Assembly (NCBI RefSeq): GCF_900113025.1
Contig: NZ_FONT01000001.1
Span: 558,001 to 622,000 of the forward strand
Source: Alteribacillus iranensis
Lineage (GTDB): Bacteria; Bacillota; Bacilli; Bacillales; Marinococcaceae
Length of the DNA: 64,000 nucleotides
Direction: 5' to 3'
Shown here: piece by piece, positions 35,757 through 45,035 of the stretch
Numbering within the stretch: position 1 is the first letter of the stretch
Layout: the number at the start of each line of letters is the position of its first letter
The notes under the pieces: model-generated
What the model saw: only the letters and a program-made list of their open reading frames with translations
The model's database searches: none
What the model was told of the DNA's origin: nothing
Program-made: the position numbers and the translations under genes

Positions 35757-36812
35757 TTACTTCTTAATCAGGTCCAACCGAACGAGACTTTCTGCAATTT
35801 GCACCGTGTTATAAGCAGCACCTTTCAAGAGATTATCGGATACAATCCACATATGATAACCTTTGTCATTGTCTAAATCCCGTCGAATTCTTCCTACAAA
35901 TACATCCGGAAGTCCTACGCTGTCTACCGCCATAGGATACTCTTGTTCAGCCGGGTTATCTTTAAGCGTGATGCCATCACCTGCAGATAATACTTCTTGA
36001 AGCTCTGTCACATCAGGAGAACCATTCTCTACTTCGATATAAACTGATTCAGAATGACCAGTCTCTACCGGGAGTCTTACACAAGTAGCTGCAACGGCTA
36101 AATCTTTATCTTCTAGAATTTTTTTTGTTTCATTGATCATTTTCATCTCTTCAAAGGTATAACCGTTATCTTGAAATTTATCGATCTGAGGAATCGCATT
36201 AAATGCAATCTGGTAGTGTTTTTTGTCCCCGCCAACAGGAAGTATCTCTGGATTTGCTTTTTTCCCGTCCAAAATATCTTGTGATTGCTGCTTCATTTCC
36301 TCCACTGCAGATAAACCAGCACCCGACACTGCTTGATACGTCGATACGATTACTTTTTTAAGACCGTATTTATCTCGTACAGGTGCCAATGCAGCTACCA
36401 TTTGGATGGTTGAACAATTTGGATTTGCAATAATACCGTTATGGTCTTTCAAAGCTTCCTGATTCACTTCAGGTACGATTAACGGTACGTTCTCATCCAT
36501 ACGATATGCACTTGTGTTATCAATAACAATGGTTCCTCTTTTTACTGCTTCGGGTGCCAGTTCTTTTGATACAGATCCACCGGCAGAAAACAATCCGATG
36601 TCTACTCCTTCAAATGACTCAGGCTTCGCTTCCTCGACTGTATAATTTTCTCCTTTAAAGGTGATTTGTTTTCCAGCCGAACGTTTTGATGATAACAACT
36701 TTAATTCTTTTATTGGAAAATCCTTATCTTCCAAAGTTTTTAAAATTTGTTGACCTACAGCGCCAGTTGCTCCTAACACTGCTACAGAATATCCTGTTTC
36801 ATTTGCCATCAT
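35757..36812 (-). CDS. asd: Aspartate-semialdehyde dehydrogenase
   Basis: 351 aa. Reduces aspartyl phosphate to aspartate semialdehyde, using NADPH (GATGAVGQQIL, residues 14-24). Catalytic cysteine in ANPNCSTIQM (about 132), substrate site with VSGAG and histidine in GHSESV (about 260). Two adjacent ATG codons could start it; GAAGGAG precedes both. It connects dapG product to dapA in the same operon. Confidence 0.97.
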   Translation of the reverse strand: MMANETGYSVAVLGATGAVGQQILKTLEDKDFPIKELKLLSSKRSAGKQITFKGENYTVEEAKPESFEGVDIGLFSAGGSVSKELAPEAVKRGTIVIDNTSAYRMDENVPLIVPEVNQEALKDHNGIIANPNCSTIQMVAALAPVRDKYGLKKVIVSTYQAVSGAGLSAVEEMKQQSQDILDGKKANPEILPVGGDKKHYQIAFNAIPQIDKFQDNGYTFEEMKMINETKKILEDKDLAVAATCVRLPVETGHSESVYIEVENGSPDVTELQEVLSAGDGITLKDNPAEQEYPMAVDSVGLPDVFVGRIRRDLDNDKGYHMWIVSDNLLKGAAYNTVQIAESLVRLDLIKK

Positions 36813-36947
36813 TCATTGCTCCTTCCAACTATTTCATAAAAATTGCTTCCACTTTTGTCCCTTCGGTCTTCTAGGAAGCTAATAAAATCAAACTCTACCT
36901 ATATTACCATAAAAGATTGCAGGATATGAAGCAACTGCGATGAGCGG

Positions 36948-37544
36948 TTAATCTTTATATTTTTCCACTATGACAGGCTGATATTGGCGTCCAGACAACG
37001 CTTCTTCCAATGTGGCAGAGATATCTTCCATTCTTGCCACTAAGGAGGTTGGTTTCTTAAATGGATGGTCTTGACCAAATGGTACAAAGTATACATTTTT
37101 AGCATTCATGAGCTTCATAATGTTTGCACCGTTTAATCCGAGTGCGTCATTCGTAGAAATCGCGAGAACAACAGGACGTTGATTACGAAGTGTTGCTTTG
37201 GCTGCCATCAGTACCGGTGAATCTGTAATTGCATTCGCAAAACGACTGATTGAATTGCCTGTCATCGGAGCAACGAGCATGGCATCCAGAGGTCTCTTAG
37301 GTCCAAACGGTTCTGCTTTTACAATGGAATCTATTACCTCTTCTTTCCCGGAAGCTTTTTTGATTTCTTTTAACCATTTTTCTGAGGCGCCGAATTTAGT
37401 GTCTGTTTTTAATACAGTAGGCGTAATAAAAGGGTATACATCTGCCCCTTTCTCTCTAAGCTCCCTCATGTAAGGAATCGCTTCTTCTAATGTACAATGT
37501 GAACCAGTGACCCCAAAGCCTATTTTTTTATTATGAAAAGGCAT
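36948..37544 (-). CDS. spoVFB: Dipicolinate synthase subunit B (SpoVFB)
   Basis: 198 aa starting MPFHNKKIGFGVTGSH; AAGGAGG lies 6 bases before this ATG, while the ATG two codons earlier abuts the site. Flavoprotein-type Rossmann fold (GVTGSHCTLEEAIP; VAPMTGNSISRFANAI). With SpoVFA it converts the DapA product to dipicolinic acid in the mother cell, the main spore-core solute. It overlaps the end of spoVFA by 14 bases. Confidence 0.95.
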   Translation of the reverse strand: MPFHNKKIGFGVTGSHCTLEEAIPYMRELREKGADVYPFITPTVLKTDTKFGASEKWLKEIKKASGKEEVIDSIVKAEPFGPKRPLDAMLVAPMTGNSISRFANAITDSPVLMAAKATLRNQRPVVLAISTNDALGLNGANIMKLMNAKNVYFVPFGQDHPFKKPTSLVARMEDISATLEEALSGRQYQPVIVEKYKD

Positions 37545-38442
37545 TTTCATCCTCCTTTTCTGTCACTTGTTCCTCCAAAAGTTGAAAAACTACTTTTGCA
37601 AGAATTTGACCAGCAGTTCTAGGTGCTACAGCTCCTGGAAGACCTGGAGCTAACATGGCTTTTATTCCACGTTGTTTCGCATACGTGAAATCTGTTCCTC
37701 CTGGATATGAAGCTACATCAATAATGAGAGCATGGTGAGGAAAATGAACTAATTCCTTTTTCGTTATCACACCAGCTGGTATGGTGTTAATACAAATATC
37801 CACTTTTTCGACTACGGATGCCAGATCCTTTAAATCAAAGACTTCTAATCCCATAGCTTCTGCACGAGCTTTCTCTGCTGGATTCACTGTTCCTACTTTT
37901 ACATATGCACCTAATGAAGAAAAGGTGTTTGCTATTGTTTGACCAGTTCGGCCTAATCCTAAAACAATGGTATGAGATTGATGAATAGTTATATCAGTTT
38001 CCTGCAGAGCCATAAGCAGGGTTCCTTCTGCCGATGGAATAGAATTATATATAGAAACATCATCTCGTTCTATCAGACGTATCCATTTACGCTTTATTCT
38101 TTTCTCAAGCTTTTTGAGTGGTTCTGTGTCAATACCAGTTACAAGCAAACAATCGTTTTTTGTCTTTCTAAGCCACTCCTCTTTTATCACAGTTTCTGAG
38201 CTTGAAAATTGAGCTTCCACTTTGTTTCCTTCCTTTAATCCGCTGACAGGAAGCAGCAACACGTCAACAATTTGCCATGGTATATCATTCTCCCCGGTAG
38301 CTTTTATAATTCCAGCGGTATTTCGCTCCCATTGATCGAATCCAATCATATATACCTTCATATTTCTTGCGAGGCATTGTTCAGCAATTTCAGATTGACG
38401 GGCATCTCCCCCAATCAGTACTACAATTTTCTTATGGGCCAT
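37531..38442 (-). CDS. spoVFA: Dipicolinate synthase subunit A (SpoVFA)
   Basis: 303 aa. N-terminal part carries GGDARQSEIAEQ (residues 11-22). The NAD(P)-binding C-terminal Rossmann domain has VLGLGRTGQTIAN (about 158-170). Partner of SpoVFB in dipicolinic acid synthesis. ATG follows a purine-rich GGGGGAGGGG. A sigma-K-like promoter lies 35-61 bases upstream, in agreement with mother-cell expression known for this operon. Confidence 0.96.
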   Translation of the reverse strand: MAHKKIVVLIGGDARQSEIAEQCLARNMKVYMIGFDQWERNTAGIIKATGENDIPWQIVDVLLLPVSGLKEGNKVEAQFSSSETVIKEEWLRKTKNDCLLVTGIDTEPLKKLEKRIKRKWIRLIERDDVSIYNSIPSAEGTLLMALQETDITIHQSHTIVLGLGRTGQTIANTFSSLGAYVKVGTVNPAEKARAEAMGLEVFDLKDLASVVEKVDICINTIPAGVITKKELVHFPHHALIIDVASYPGGTDFTYAKQRGIKAMLAPGLPGAVAPRTAGQILAKVVFQLLEEQVTEKEDENAFS

Positions 38443-38476
38443 CTTTTCACCCCTCCCCCATGTAATCCACCTTTAA

Positions 38477-38503
38477 TAACTTATGAGGGTAGATAAAGTT
38501 AGT
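38477..38503 (-). promoter_or_regulatory. Candidate sigma-K promoter of the spoVF operon
   Basis: Minus-strand AC (38502-38503), a 16-base spacer, CATAAGTTA (38477-38485), a full match to CATAnnnTA. The spoVF operon is sigma-K dependent in B. subtilis. The rest of 38504-38730 has no gene that I can support. Confidence 0.65.
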
Positions 38504-38730
38504 GATTAGGTTTTTAAAAATCAGCTTATGCCCCTCTGGGAAACACCCAAAAGCATCCTAAATACTTAGAACGTACTCGCTTTTCGGTGAAGCTATACAC
38601 GACATACTTTCTTCTCTATGGTATGAGGACGTGTACACAGTTGATTTGTTAGCCAATGCGGCGCCTTCCCTGCTCACACTGTTTAACTGTGATTAGATCG
38701 CTTTTATGTTGATTTTAGGGCATAAAAAAA

Positions 38731-38750
38731 CTGTCTCCCGCAAGAGACAG
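38731..38750 (-). terminator. ymxH terminator
   Basis: CTGTCTC / GAGACAG stem, loop of 6 bases, followed on the minus strand by TTTTTTT. It overlaps none of the flanking genes. Confidence 0.9.
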
Positions 38751-38752
38751 TA

Positions 38753-38983
38753 TTATGAACGTATAATTATAAAATCTTCTCCAATTTGTTCAATGTTATC
38801 CCATGGTACAGACCACTCTTTTTGCCTTTTTTTAAACGGGAGAGCCGGGGAAGTCGGAAAAACAAACTCTTTAATGCTTCCAGTTGTTTCATCAATGACC
38901 ACATCCAGGGCTCCCGGTGTTCCAAGTTTTTGTCCGTGGGACCTATCAATAACCTCTCTGGAGCTTATATCACGAAGCCGCAT
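38753..38983 (-). CDS. ymxH: YlmC/YmxH family PRC-barrel sporulation protein
   Basis: 76 aa with a PRC-barrel-like fold: MRLRDISSREVID at the start and VPWDNIEQIGEDFIII at the end are family hallmarks. Function is not established; the family is conserved in spore formers. It follows the M16 peptidase gene by 22 bases, as in B. subtilis mlpA-ymxH, and ends at a strong terminator. Confidence 0.9.
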   Translation of the reverse strand: MRLRDISSREVIDRSHGQKLGTPGALDVVIDETTGSIKEFVFPTSPALPFKKRQKEWSVPWDNIEQIGEDFIIIRS

Positions 38984-39005
38984 GTTTTCGCGCTCCCTTC
39001 ACAGA

Positions 39006-40250
39006 TTAATAGGTTAAAAGTGAGGATGGAAGCTTCCCATCATTACTAATGAGTGAGAGGGCAAAATCTTCTTGAAAAACCTTTTGAGCCACATTCATTA
39101 TATCATCCATTTGTACCTTCTCAATTTCATCCATTACTTCATCAATGGACCGATGATACCCAAGCATCAACTCATGCTTTCCGTTCCGGCTCATACGACT
39201 GTTTGTGCTTTCAAGACTAAGAACTAAATTACCTTTTAATTGTTCTTTCCCATTTTCCAATTCTTTCTCTGTCAATCCCTCTTTGGTAAGTGCGTTTATG
39301 CATTGTATTGTCTGCTCAAATAATTGATCGAGCTGGTCTCTACCTGTTCCACCATAAATAGTAAGCATCCCATCATCCTGAAAAGAAGAATGATAAGAGA
39401 AAATAGAATAAGCAAGACCCCTCTCTTCTCTAATTTCTTGAAAGAGTCTGCTACTCATGCTGCCGCCTAAGACATTATTTAATAAAACGAGCGCATATGT
39501 TTGACTATCACCGATCGGAAGTCCAGGGAAACCAAGACATAAATGGGCTTGCTCTGTCTCTTTTTGTCTCGTTAATTTTCCAGTATGAAAATCTGGTTTC
39601 TGGATGGTGGGTTTATTATTCTTTGTTGGGAGCCTGCTAAACTTTTCCTTAATCGTATCAAGAACTTCACTTGGTACGCTCCCTGCAAGTGACACAACGA
39701 CATTTTCAGCAGTATAGAAATTCTCCATATAATCCCGTAAATCATTGGAGGTTAAACGATCTACTGTTTCATGCGTCCCAAGAATCGGCCTTCCTAACGG
39801 ATGATCCCCATAACCAGCTTCCCCTAGAATATCATGGATAATATCATCAGGAGTGTCATCCACCATTTTTATTTCCTCTTTAATGACACCTCGTTCTTTC
39901 TCTAATTCTTCTTCCAAAAACATTGAATGAAAGAACATATCAGTCAGCACGTCAAGCGCTATTTCTGCATGTTGATCCAAAACCTTTGCATAAAAACATG
40001 TATATTCTTTTGAAGTAAACGCATTGACTTGTCCGCCAATTCGATCAAAACTCTCAGCGATTTCTGCTGGCGAGCGAGTATCCGTTCCCTTAAAAAACAT
40101 GTGTTCCAAAAAGTGAGAAATCCCATTATTTATTGCTGTTTCATATCGAGAGCCTGCTCCTACCCAAATACCGATGGAAAGCGAGCGGACAGCAGGCATA
40201 TGTTCTGTCACTATGCGTAATCCATTATCTAATGTTGTTTTTTGTACCAA
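39006..40250 (-). CDS. mlpA: M16 family zinc peptidase MlpA (YmxG)
   Basis: 414 aa, TTG start with AAAGGAGG 7 bases before. Zinc motif HFLEH at residues 46-50 and the glutamate in RGVIKEEIKM (about 123) give an active site like mitochondrial processing peptidase. The second half is the inactive pitrilysin repeat. In B. subtilis MlpA has been tied to regulation of the aprE protease. It lies next to the ylxY and ymxH genes. Confidence 0.94.
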   Translation of the reverse strand: MVQKTTLDNGLRIVTEHMPAVRSLSIGIWVGAGSRYETAINNGISHFLEHMFFKGTDTRSPAEIAESFDRIGGQVNAFTSKEYTCFYAKVLDQHAEIALDVLTDMFFHSMFLEEELEKERGVIKEEIKMVDDTPDDIIHDILGEAGYGDHPLGRPILGTHETVDRLTSNDLRDYMENFYTAENVVVSLAGSVPSEVLDTIKEKFSRLPTKNNKPTIQKPDFHTGKLTRQKETEQAHLCLGFPGLPIGDSQTYALVLLNNVLGGSMSSRLFQEIREERGLAYSIFSYHSSFQDDGMLTIYGGTGRDQLDQLFEQTIQCINALTKEGLTEKELENGKEQLKGNLVLSLESTNSRMSRNGKHELMLGYHRSIDEVMDEIEKVQMDDIMNVAQKVFQEDFALSLISNDGKLPSSLLTY

Positions 40251-40283
40251 ACAAGTACCTCCTTTATTTCAGAAACGACAAAC

Positions 40284-41246
40284 TTAATCTACCCGTGACT
40301 CATCAATCAATTCACTTACCGTATCAAGTTGAATGTCTTTTTCTTTAATGGAGCGGATTAATGGTTGCAGTCCTTGCACAGCGGAAGAAGTAGGATGCAT
40401 TAATATGATCGAACCATTATCCGTTTTTGCAGCTGTTTTTTCAGCCATTTGCATAGGGTCCGGACTTTTCCAATCTATCGTATCGACTGTCCATAATATC
40501 GTATGCATCCCCATCTTCGCCGCTATCTCGACCACTTGATCATTGTAACTTCCCGAAGGAGGGGCAAACAATGAGGGAGTGATGGATAACACAGCTTCTA
40601 TCGATTCATTTGTCTGTTGAAGCTCCTGATGAATTTTATTAACTGGCGTGGCATTTAAATCAGGATGCGAATAGGCATGGCTCCCTATTTCATGTCCTTC
40701 TTCTACTATCATCTTAGCTAACTTCGGGTTTTTTTGCACCCATCTTCCTTCTAAGAAAAACGTAGCTTTTGTTCTCTCTTCTCTTAAAACCTTCAGCATT
40801 TGAGGCAAATATTCTTCGCCCCACGACACATTCACAATAAATGAGGCCATAGGCTTTTCTGGGTTTCCCTTATATATAGGAGCGGGAGGCAAGTCTTCAA
40901 GATGCACTTCAGGCGGGATCTCTTTAAAAACTAACAAGTTCTCTTTAAATTGTCCAGCATCTTCCATTGCTTCATAAGAAGCTTTCATGTCCACAATTCT
41001 TCCATTATAACCAGGGACTGCCTTCCATACTTTGTCTACAACCGCATCTATAGGTGGTTGATTGTACGCGTTAGCTGCTTCTTCTAATTTGTCATATACA
41101 TTATTTTCTTTCCCTGCCACAACCGGCGCCACCGTAGTATGATGTTCGCTTAAATACGGCTGGGACGAATCAAATGAGGTTTGACTTTGAAATAGTAATA
41201 GTAAAACGAGTACAAACAATACTAACGCATAAAGTTGTTTTCTCAT
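40284..41246 (-). CDS. ylxY: Polysaccharide deacetylase-like sporulation protein YlxY
   Basis: 320 aa starting MRKQLYALVLF, with TAGGAGGG before the ATG. One N-terminal membrane helix or signal (residues 4-20) sends it out of the cytoplasm. A NodB-type domain spans about 135-310 with the HAYSH metal motif and LWTVDTIDW. The usual catalytic TFDDG is replaced by VNVSWGEEY, so the first aspartates are missing and catalysis is doubtful; this replacement seems to be a family trait. It lies between pnp and mlpA, the normal order. Confidence 0.9.
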   Translation of the reverse strand: MRKQLYALVLFVLVLLLLFQSQTSFDSSQPYLSEHHTTVAPVVAGKENNVYDKLEEAANAYNQPPIDAVVDKVWKAVPGYNGRIVDMKASYEAMEDAGQFKENLLVFKEIPPEVHLEDLPPAPIYKGNPEKPMASFIVNVSWGEEYLPQMLKVLREERTKATFFLEGRWVQKNPKLAKMIVEEGHEIGSHAYSHPDLNATPVNKIHQELQQTNESIEAVLSITPSLFAPPSGSYNDQVVEIAAKMGMHTILWTVDTIDWKSPDPMQMAEKTAAKTDNGSIILMHPTSSAVQGLQPLIRSIKEKDIQLDTVSELIDESRVD

Positions 41247-41353
41247 GACATTCCCTCCTATCCCATTAATATGCAAAGATTGGGACAGGAAGAACTGTAG
41301 TGAAATAGGTCTTCTCGTCTTATCTCAGTGATCCACTCCATAAATAAAAAGAC

Positions 41354-41371
41354 CTTGGCCCGAAAGCCAAG
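41354..41371 (-). terminator. pnp terminator
   Basis: CTTGGC / GCCAAG stem with a 6-base loop; GTCTTTTTATTT follows on the minus strand. It lies just after the pnp stop. Confidence 0.85.
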
Positions 41372-41387
41372 AATCCTTCGACACACG

Positions 41388-43490
41388 TTATTCGGATTTA
41401 TTTTCATTGTTTTGTTCTTTTAGCAAGGCTTTTCGGGATAGATTTACGCGGCCTTGTTTATCAATTTCAGTGACTTTCACCATAATTTCATCACCGATGT
41501 TCACTACGTCTTCGACTTTGTTGACACGTTCCTCTGCCAGTTGGGAAATATGGACTAATCCATCTTTACCTTTAAACAATTCTACAAAAGCACCGAATTT
41601 TTCAATGCGTTTTACTTTCCCAAGATATGTCTCTCCTGCTTTCACTTCCCGAACGAGATCTTCAATGATTTTCTTAGCTTGCTTGTTAGCTTCAGCGTCG
41701 GTTGAAGAGATATAAATGGTACCATCTTGCTCTATATCAATTTTAACGCCGGTATCTTCAATGATTTGATTAATAATTTTACCACTTGGCCCAATGACAT
41801 CACGAATCTTATCAGGGTCAATAGACATGGTTAAAATTTTCGGAGCATATTCAGAAAGCTCTTCTCTTGATTCACTAATAGCTGAAAGCATATTGTCGAG
41901 TACTTTTAACCTTGCAGCATGGGCTTTTTCTAAAGCATATTCTAAAATGTCACGATCAATTCCCGCGATTTTAATATCCATTTGAAGGGCTGTGACTCCC
42001 TTCGCAGTCCCGGCAACTTTGAAATCCATGTCACCTAGTGCATCTTCCATGCCTTGAATATCAGTTAATACAGTAACGTCCTCTTCTTCTTTCACCAAGC
42101 CCATTGCAATTCCGGCTACTGGTGACTTGATTGGAACGCCTGCGTCCATCATAGCAAGAATGCTTGCACAAATACTCGCCTGCGAGGTAGATCCATTGGA
42201 CTCTAACACTTCAGATACGAGACGAATCGTATATGGAAAATCCTTTTCTGCTGGAATCACTGGTTCAAGGGCGCGTTCTCCTAATGCTCCGTGACCAATC
42301 TCACGCCGGCCCGGACCACGCATAGGACCTGTTTCTCCTACACTAAAAGATGGGAAATTATAGTGATGCATAAATCGTTTTGATTCTTCCATACCTAGTC
42401 CATCGATGATTTGAACGTCACCCAATGCACCGAGTGTACAAACACTTAGTACTTGAGTCTGCCCTCTAGTAAATAAGCCAGATCCATGTGTTCGAGGCAA
42501 GAGCTTAACTTGAGAAGAAAGGTCACGAATTTCGTCCGGGTTACGACCATCTGGACGGAGCTTTTCTTTCGTAATCAAACGTCTTGTCTCTTCCTTTATT
42601 ACCTTTTGGACAATTTCCTTTACTTCTTCTTGTTCCTCTTCCTCAAACTGCTCGACTACAGATGCTTTTACTTCATCAATGGCAACCTCTCGAGCTTGTT
42701 TTTCTTGTACTTGAACTGCCTCTTTTAAACGTGTCTCTCCTATTTCGCGAACGCGTTCGCTAAGTTCTTCACTCGGCAGACTTACTTCAAAGTCCATTTT
42801 CTCTGTTGTGCCTGCCTCTTCCACAATCTTTTCCTGGAAAGCAACTAATCGCTTTATTTCTTCATGACCAAACATGATGGCTTCTAACATTACTTCTTCT
42901 GGTACTTCTTCCGCACCAGCTTCCACCATGTTAATAGCGTCTTTTGTCCCAGCTACCGTTAACTCTAAATCACTTCTTTCCCATTGCTCGGAAGTTGGAT
43001 TTATAATAAAGGTACCGTCTACTCTGCCGACATTCACCCCTGCAATAGGACCTGAGAAAGGAATATCAGATAAGGACAGAGCAAGAGAAGACCCAAGCAT
43101 TGCTGCCATTTCAGAGGAGCAGTCCTGATCCACACTCATTACCATACTAATAACTTGGACTTCATTTCTGAATCCATCTGGAAATAAAGGTCGAATCGGC
43201 CGATCAATTAAACGACTAGTGAGCACAGCCGCTTCACTAGGACGTCCCTCTCTTTTTATAAATCCGCCTGGGATTTTACCAGCCGCATAAAGACGCTCTT
43301 CATAGTTCACTGTCAGCGGAAAGAATGGTAGGTCCTTTGCTTCTCTTGAAGCTGTAGCTGTAGAGAGCACAGCCGTATCTCCATACCTAACCATAACAGC
43401 CCCGTTCGCTTGTTTTGCAAGTTGGCCTGTTTCGATAACAAGCTCTCTTCCCGCCCAATCAAATGTGAAAGTTTGTACTTTTTGTTCCAT
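41388..43490 (-). CDS. pnp: Polynucleotide phosphorylase
   Basis: 700 aa from ATG at 43490 ([12 protein letters not shown]); a TTG two codons upstream is closer to the AGGAGG site and may be the real start. Phosphorolytic 3'-5' exoribonuclease, trimeric. Two RNase PH domains (residues 1-220 and 310-540; [22 protein letters not shown], and a D-x-K-V-A site at DMDFKVAG), KH domain ([13 protein letters not shown], about 560) and S1 domain (KFGAFVEL, about 630). It acts with RNase Y and RNase J in decay. Confidence 0.98.
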   Translation of the reverse strand: MEQKVQTFTFDWAGRELVIETGQLAKQANGAVMVRYGDTAVLSTATASREAKDLPFFPLTVNYEERLYAAGKIPGGFIKREGRPSEAAVLTSRLIDRPIRPLFPDGFRNEVQVISMVMSVDQDCSSEMAAMLGSSLALSLSDIPFSGPIAGVNVGRVDGTFIINPTSEQWERSDLELTVAGTKDAINMVEAGAEEVPEEVMLEAIMFGHEEIKRLVAFQEKIVEEAGTTEKMDFEVSLPSEELSERVREIGETRLKEAVQVQEKQAREVAIDEVKASVVEQFEEEEQEEVKEIVQKVIKEETRRLITKEKLRPDGRNPDEIRDLSSQVKLLPRTHGSGLFTRGQTQVLSVCTLGALGDVQIIDGLGMEESKRFMHHYNFPSFSVGETGPMRGPGRREIGHGALGERALEPVIPAEKDFPYTIRLVSEVLESNGSTSQASICASILAMMDAGVPIKSPVAGIAMGLVKEEEDVTVLTDIQGMEDALGDMDFKVAGTAKGVTALQMDIKIAGIDRDILEYALEKAHAARLKVLDNMLSAISESREELSEYAPKILTMSIDPDKIRDVIGPSGKIINQIIEDTGVKIDIEQDGTIYISSTDAEANKQAKKIIEDLVREVKAGETYLGKVKRIEKFGAFVELFKGKDGLVHISQLAEERVNKVEDVVNIGDEIMVKVTEIDKQGRVNLSRKALLKEQNNENKSE

Positions 43491-43588
43491 ATTCAAAGGA
43501 TGTCCTCCTGTTTTTTCGTAATTAATTTTATTATTTCCTCTGTGAAAAATTCCTATTATCATTTACCTTATTAATTGCGGATATAATA

Positions 43589-43612
43589 AAAAGCGGGATT
43601 CCTCCCGCTTTT
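43589..43612. terminator. rpsO terminator
   Basis: AAAAGCGGGA / TCCCGCTTTT stem, loop of 4 bases, T-tract on the minus strand. It is bidirectional in form. Confidence 0.9.
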
Positions 43613-43646
43613 CCTCATATACCGACCGCACATCGGTACATCCTCT

Positions 43647-43916
43647 TTATCTGCGCAGGCCAAGTTTCTGAATAACGTTACGGTAACGAGTAACATCTTT
43701 CTTACGGAGGTAAGTAAGCAAGTTACGACGTTTACCAACCATTTTCAGAAGACCGCGACGTGAATGGTGATCTTTTTTATGATCACGCAAATGCTCATTC
43801 AACGTGTTGATCTGTTCAGTAAGGATCGCAATTTGTACTTCTGGAGATCCTGTGTCTTTGTCATGAGTTTTAAACTCATTTACAATTTCCTGTTTTCTTT
43901 CTAATGATAATGCCAT
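43647..43916 (-). CDS. rpsO: Ribosomal protein uS15
   Basis: 89 aa, the standard length. The 16S rRNA-binding segments are intact ([15 protein letters not shown], and [12 protein letters not shown] around residues 46-57). It binds the h20-h22 junction early in 30S assembly. AAGGAGG lies 7 bases before ATG. It has its own promoter and a foldable leader, and a terminator separates it from pnp. Confidence 0.99.
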   Translation of the reverse strand: MALSLERKQEIVNEFKTHDKDTGSPEVQIAILTEQINTLNEHLRDHKKDHHSRRGLLKMVGKRRNLLTYLRKKDVTRYRNVIQKLGLRR

Positions 43917-44005
43917 TTCGGCACCTCCTTTTCATAAATAACGCCGATTCCCTAGCCAGCCGCCGGAGGATCGTGCCGGCCAAGCAATGGCTTCCATTTG
44001 CTACA
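43917..44005 (-). ncRNA. Structured rpsO leader, possible S15 autoregulation site
   Basis: The leader folds as AGCCA/TGGCT (43988-43992 with 43954-43958) enclosing GCCGG/CCGGC (43976-43980 with 43962-43966). The arm base run CGGCAC (43978-43973) is also exactly complementary to GTGCCG (43924-43919), placed between the Shine-Dalgarno site and the ATG, so two exclusive folds are possible. rpsO messages are autoregulated by S15 in several bacteria; whether this one is remains inference. Confidence 0.5.
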
Positions 44006-44011
44006 GTGAAT

Positions 44012-44040
44012 AGAATACCTTTTTTTTATATAAAATGCAA
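44012..44040 (-). promoter_or_regulatory. Sigma-A promoter of rpsO
   Basis: Minus-strand TTGCAT (44035-44040), a 17-base spacer with an A-rich run, TATTCT (44012-44017). Located between ribF and rpsO. Confidence 0.65.
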
Positions 44041-44062
44041 GAGATTATTCTAATTATCAAGC

Positions 44063-45013
44063 TTATTCGTGACGCAAGAGAGAGGCAGCCGTGTCTTTGT
44101 CTTTCGTAATTTGGTTCTTTAATTCTTCGACGGAAGAGAACTTTATTTCTTCTCGAATAAAAAAATGCCATTCCACTTCTACGTGTTTCCCATATATGTC
44201 TCTGTCGAAATCAAAAATATGAACTTCAATCACTGGATCCCCTTCTTGTTCACTATGGAAAGTCGGTTTATACCCAACATTACAAACACCATTAAACGTT
44301 TCTCCATCTATTACAATCTGCACCGCATATACACCAGTAGGTGGTAAAATGAAAGGATCTTTAATGGCTATATTCGCCGTAGGAAATCCAATGGTACGTC
44401 CCCGTTTCTCTCCATTCTCTACAATTCCTCTGGTTATATAAGGTCGACCGAGCAATGATTTTACTTCATCTACATATCCTTTTAACAATTCGTCACGGGT
44501 CCTCGTTGAACTGATTTTTTTATTTTGCTCTGTTACTTCTTCCACGGTTGTCTGATCAATTACTCCGCCTGAGTACTCTGGTACATCCTGTAACTTCCCC
44601 TTCCCTTTATGACCATATGAAAAATCAAATCCAGCAACCGTATGAACAGCATTTATTCCAGCCACGAATCTCTTAATGAACTCCTGGGGCTCTATTTTTG
44701 AAAAAGAATGATTAAAATGGACAATAAATAAATAATCTACTCCTTCAGCAGCCAGTTGTTCTTCCTTAACAGACAGAGGAGTGATATAACGCAATTCCTC
44801 CACGGAAACCTCCTGTGATAACACGGCCAGGGGAGGAGGATGAAAAGTCATTACCCCTAGTGAAGCTTCTTTTTTGACAGCGATCGATTTTGCCGTTTGT
44901 ATTACTTTCTGATGTCCTTTATGGATACCATCAAAGTAGCCAAGAGCAAGAACAATCTCTGGAAATTCACGCTTCGGAAAGGGCTTATCGTGCTGTAAGT
45001 AAATTGTTTCCAT
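44063..45013 (-). CDS. ribF: Bifunctional riboflavin kinase / FAD synthetase
   Basis: 316 aa (ribC in B. subtilis naming). N-terminal nucleotidyltransferase domain with GYFDGIHKGHQ (residues 27-37) makes FAD from FMN; residues about 185-310 are the riboflavin kinase domain with GRTIGFPTANI and GVYAVQ. It converts riboflavin to FMN and FAD. It follows truB by 22 bases, the conserved order. Confidence 0.96.
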   Translation of the reverse strand: METIYLQHDKPFPKREFPEIVLALGYFDGIHKGHQKVIQTAKSIAVKKEASLGVMTFHPPPLAVLSQEVSVEELRYITPLSVKEEQLAAEGVDYLFIVHFNHSFSKIEPQEFIKRFVAGINAVHTVAGFDFSYGHKGKGKLQDVPEYSGGVIDQTTVEEVTEQNKKISSTRTRDELLKGYVDEVKSLLGRPYITRGIVENGEKRGRTIGFPTANIAIKDPFILPPTGVYAVQIVIDGETFNGVCNVGYKPTFHSEQEGDPVIEVHIFDFDRDIYGKHVEVEWHFFIREEIKFSSVEELKNQITKDKDTAASLLRHE

Positions 45014-45035
45014 TGCGGATCACCTTCTACTTCAT

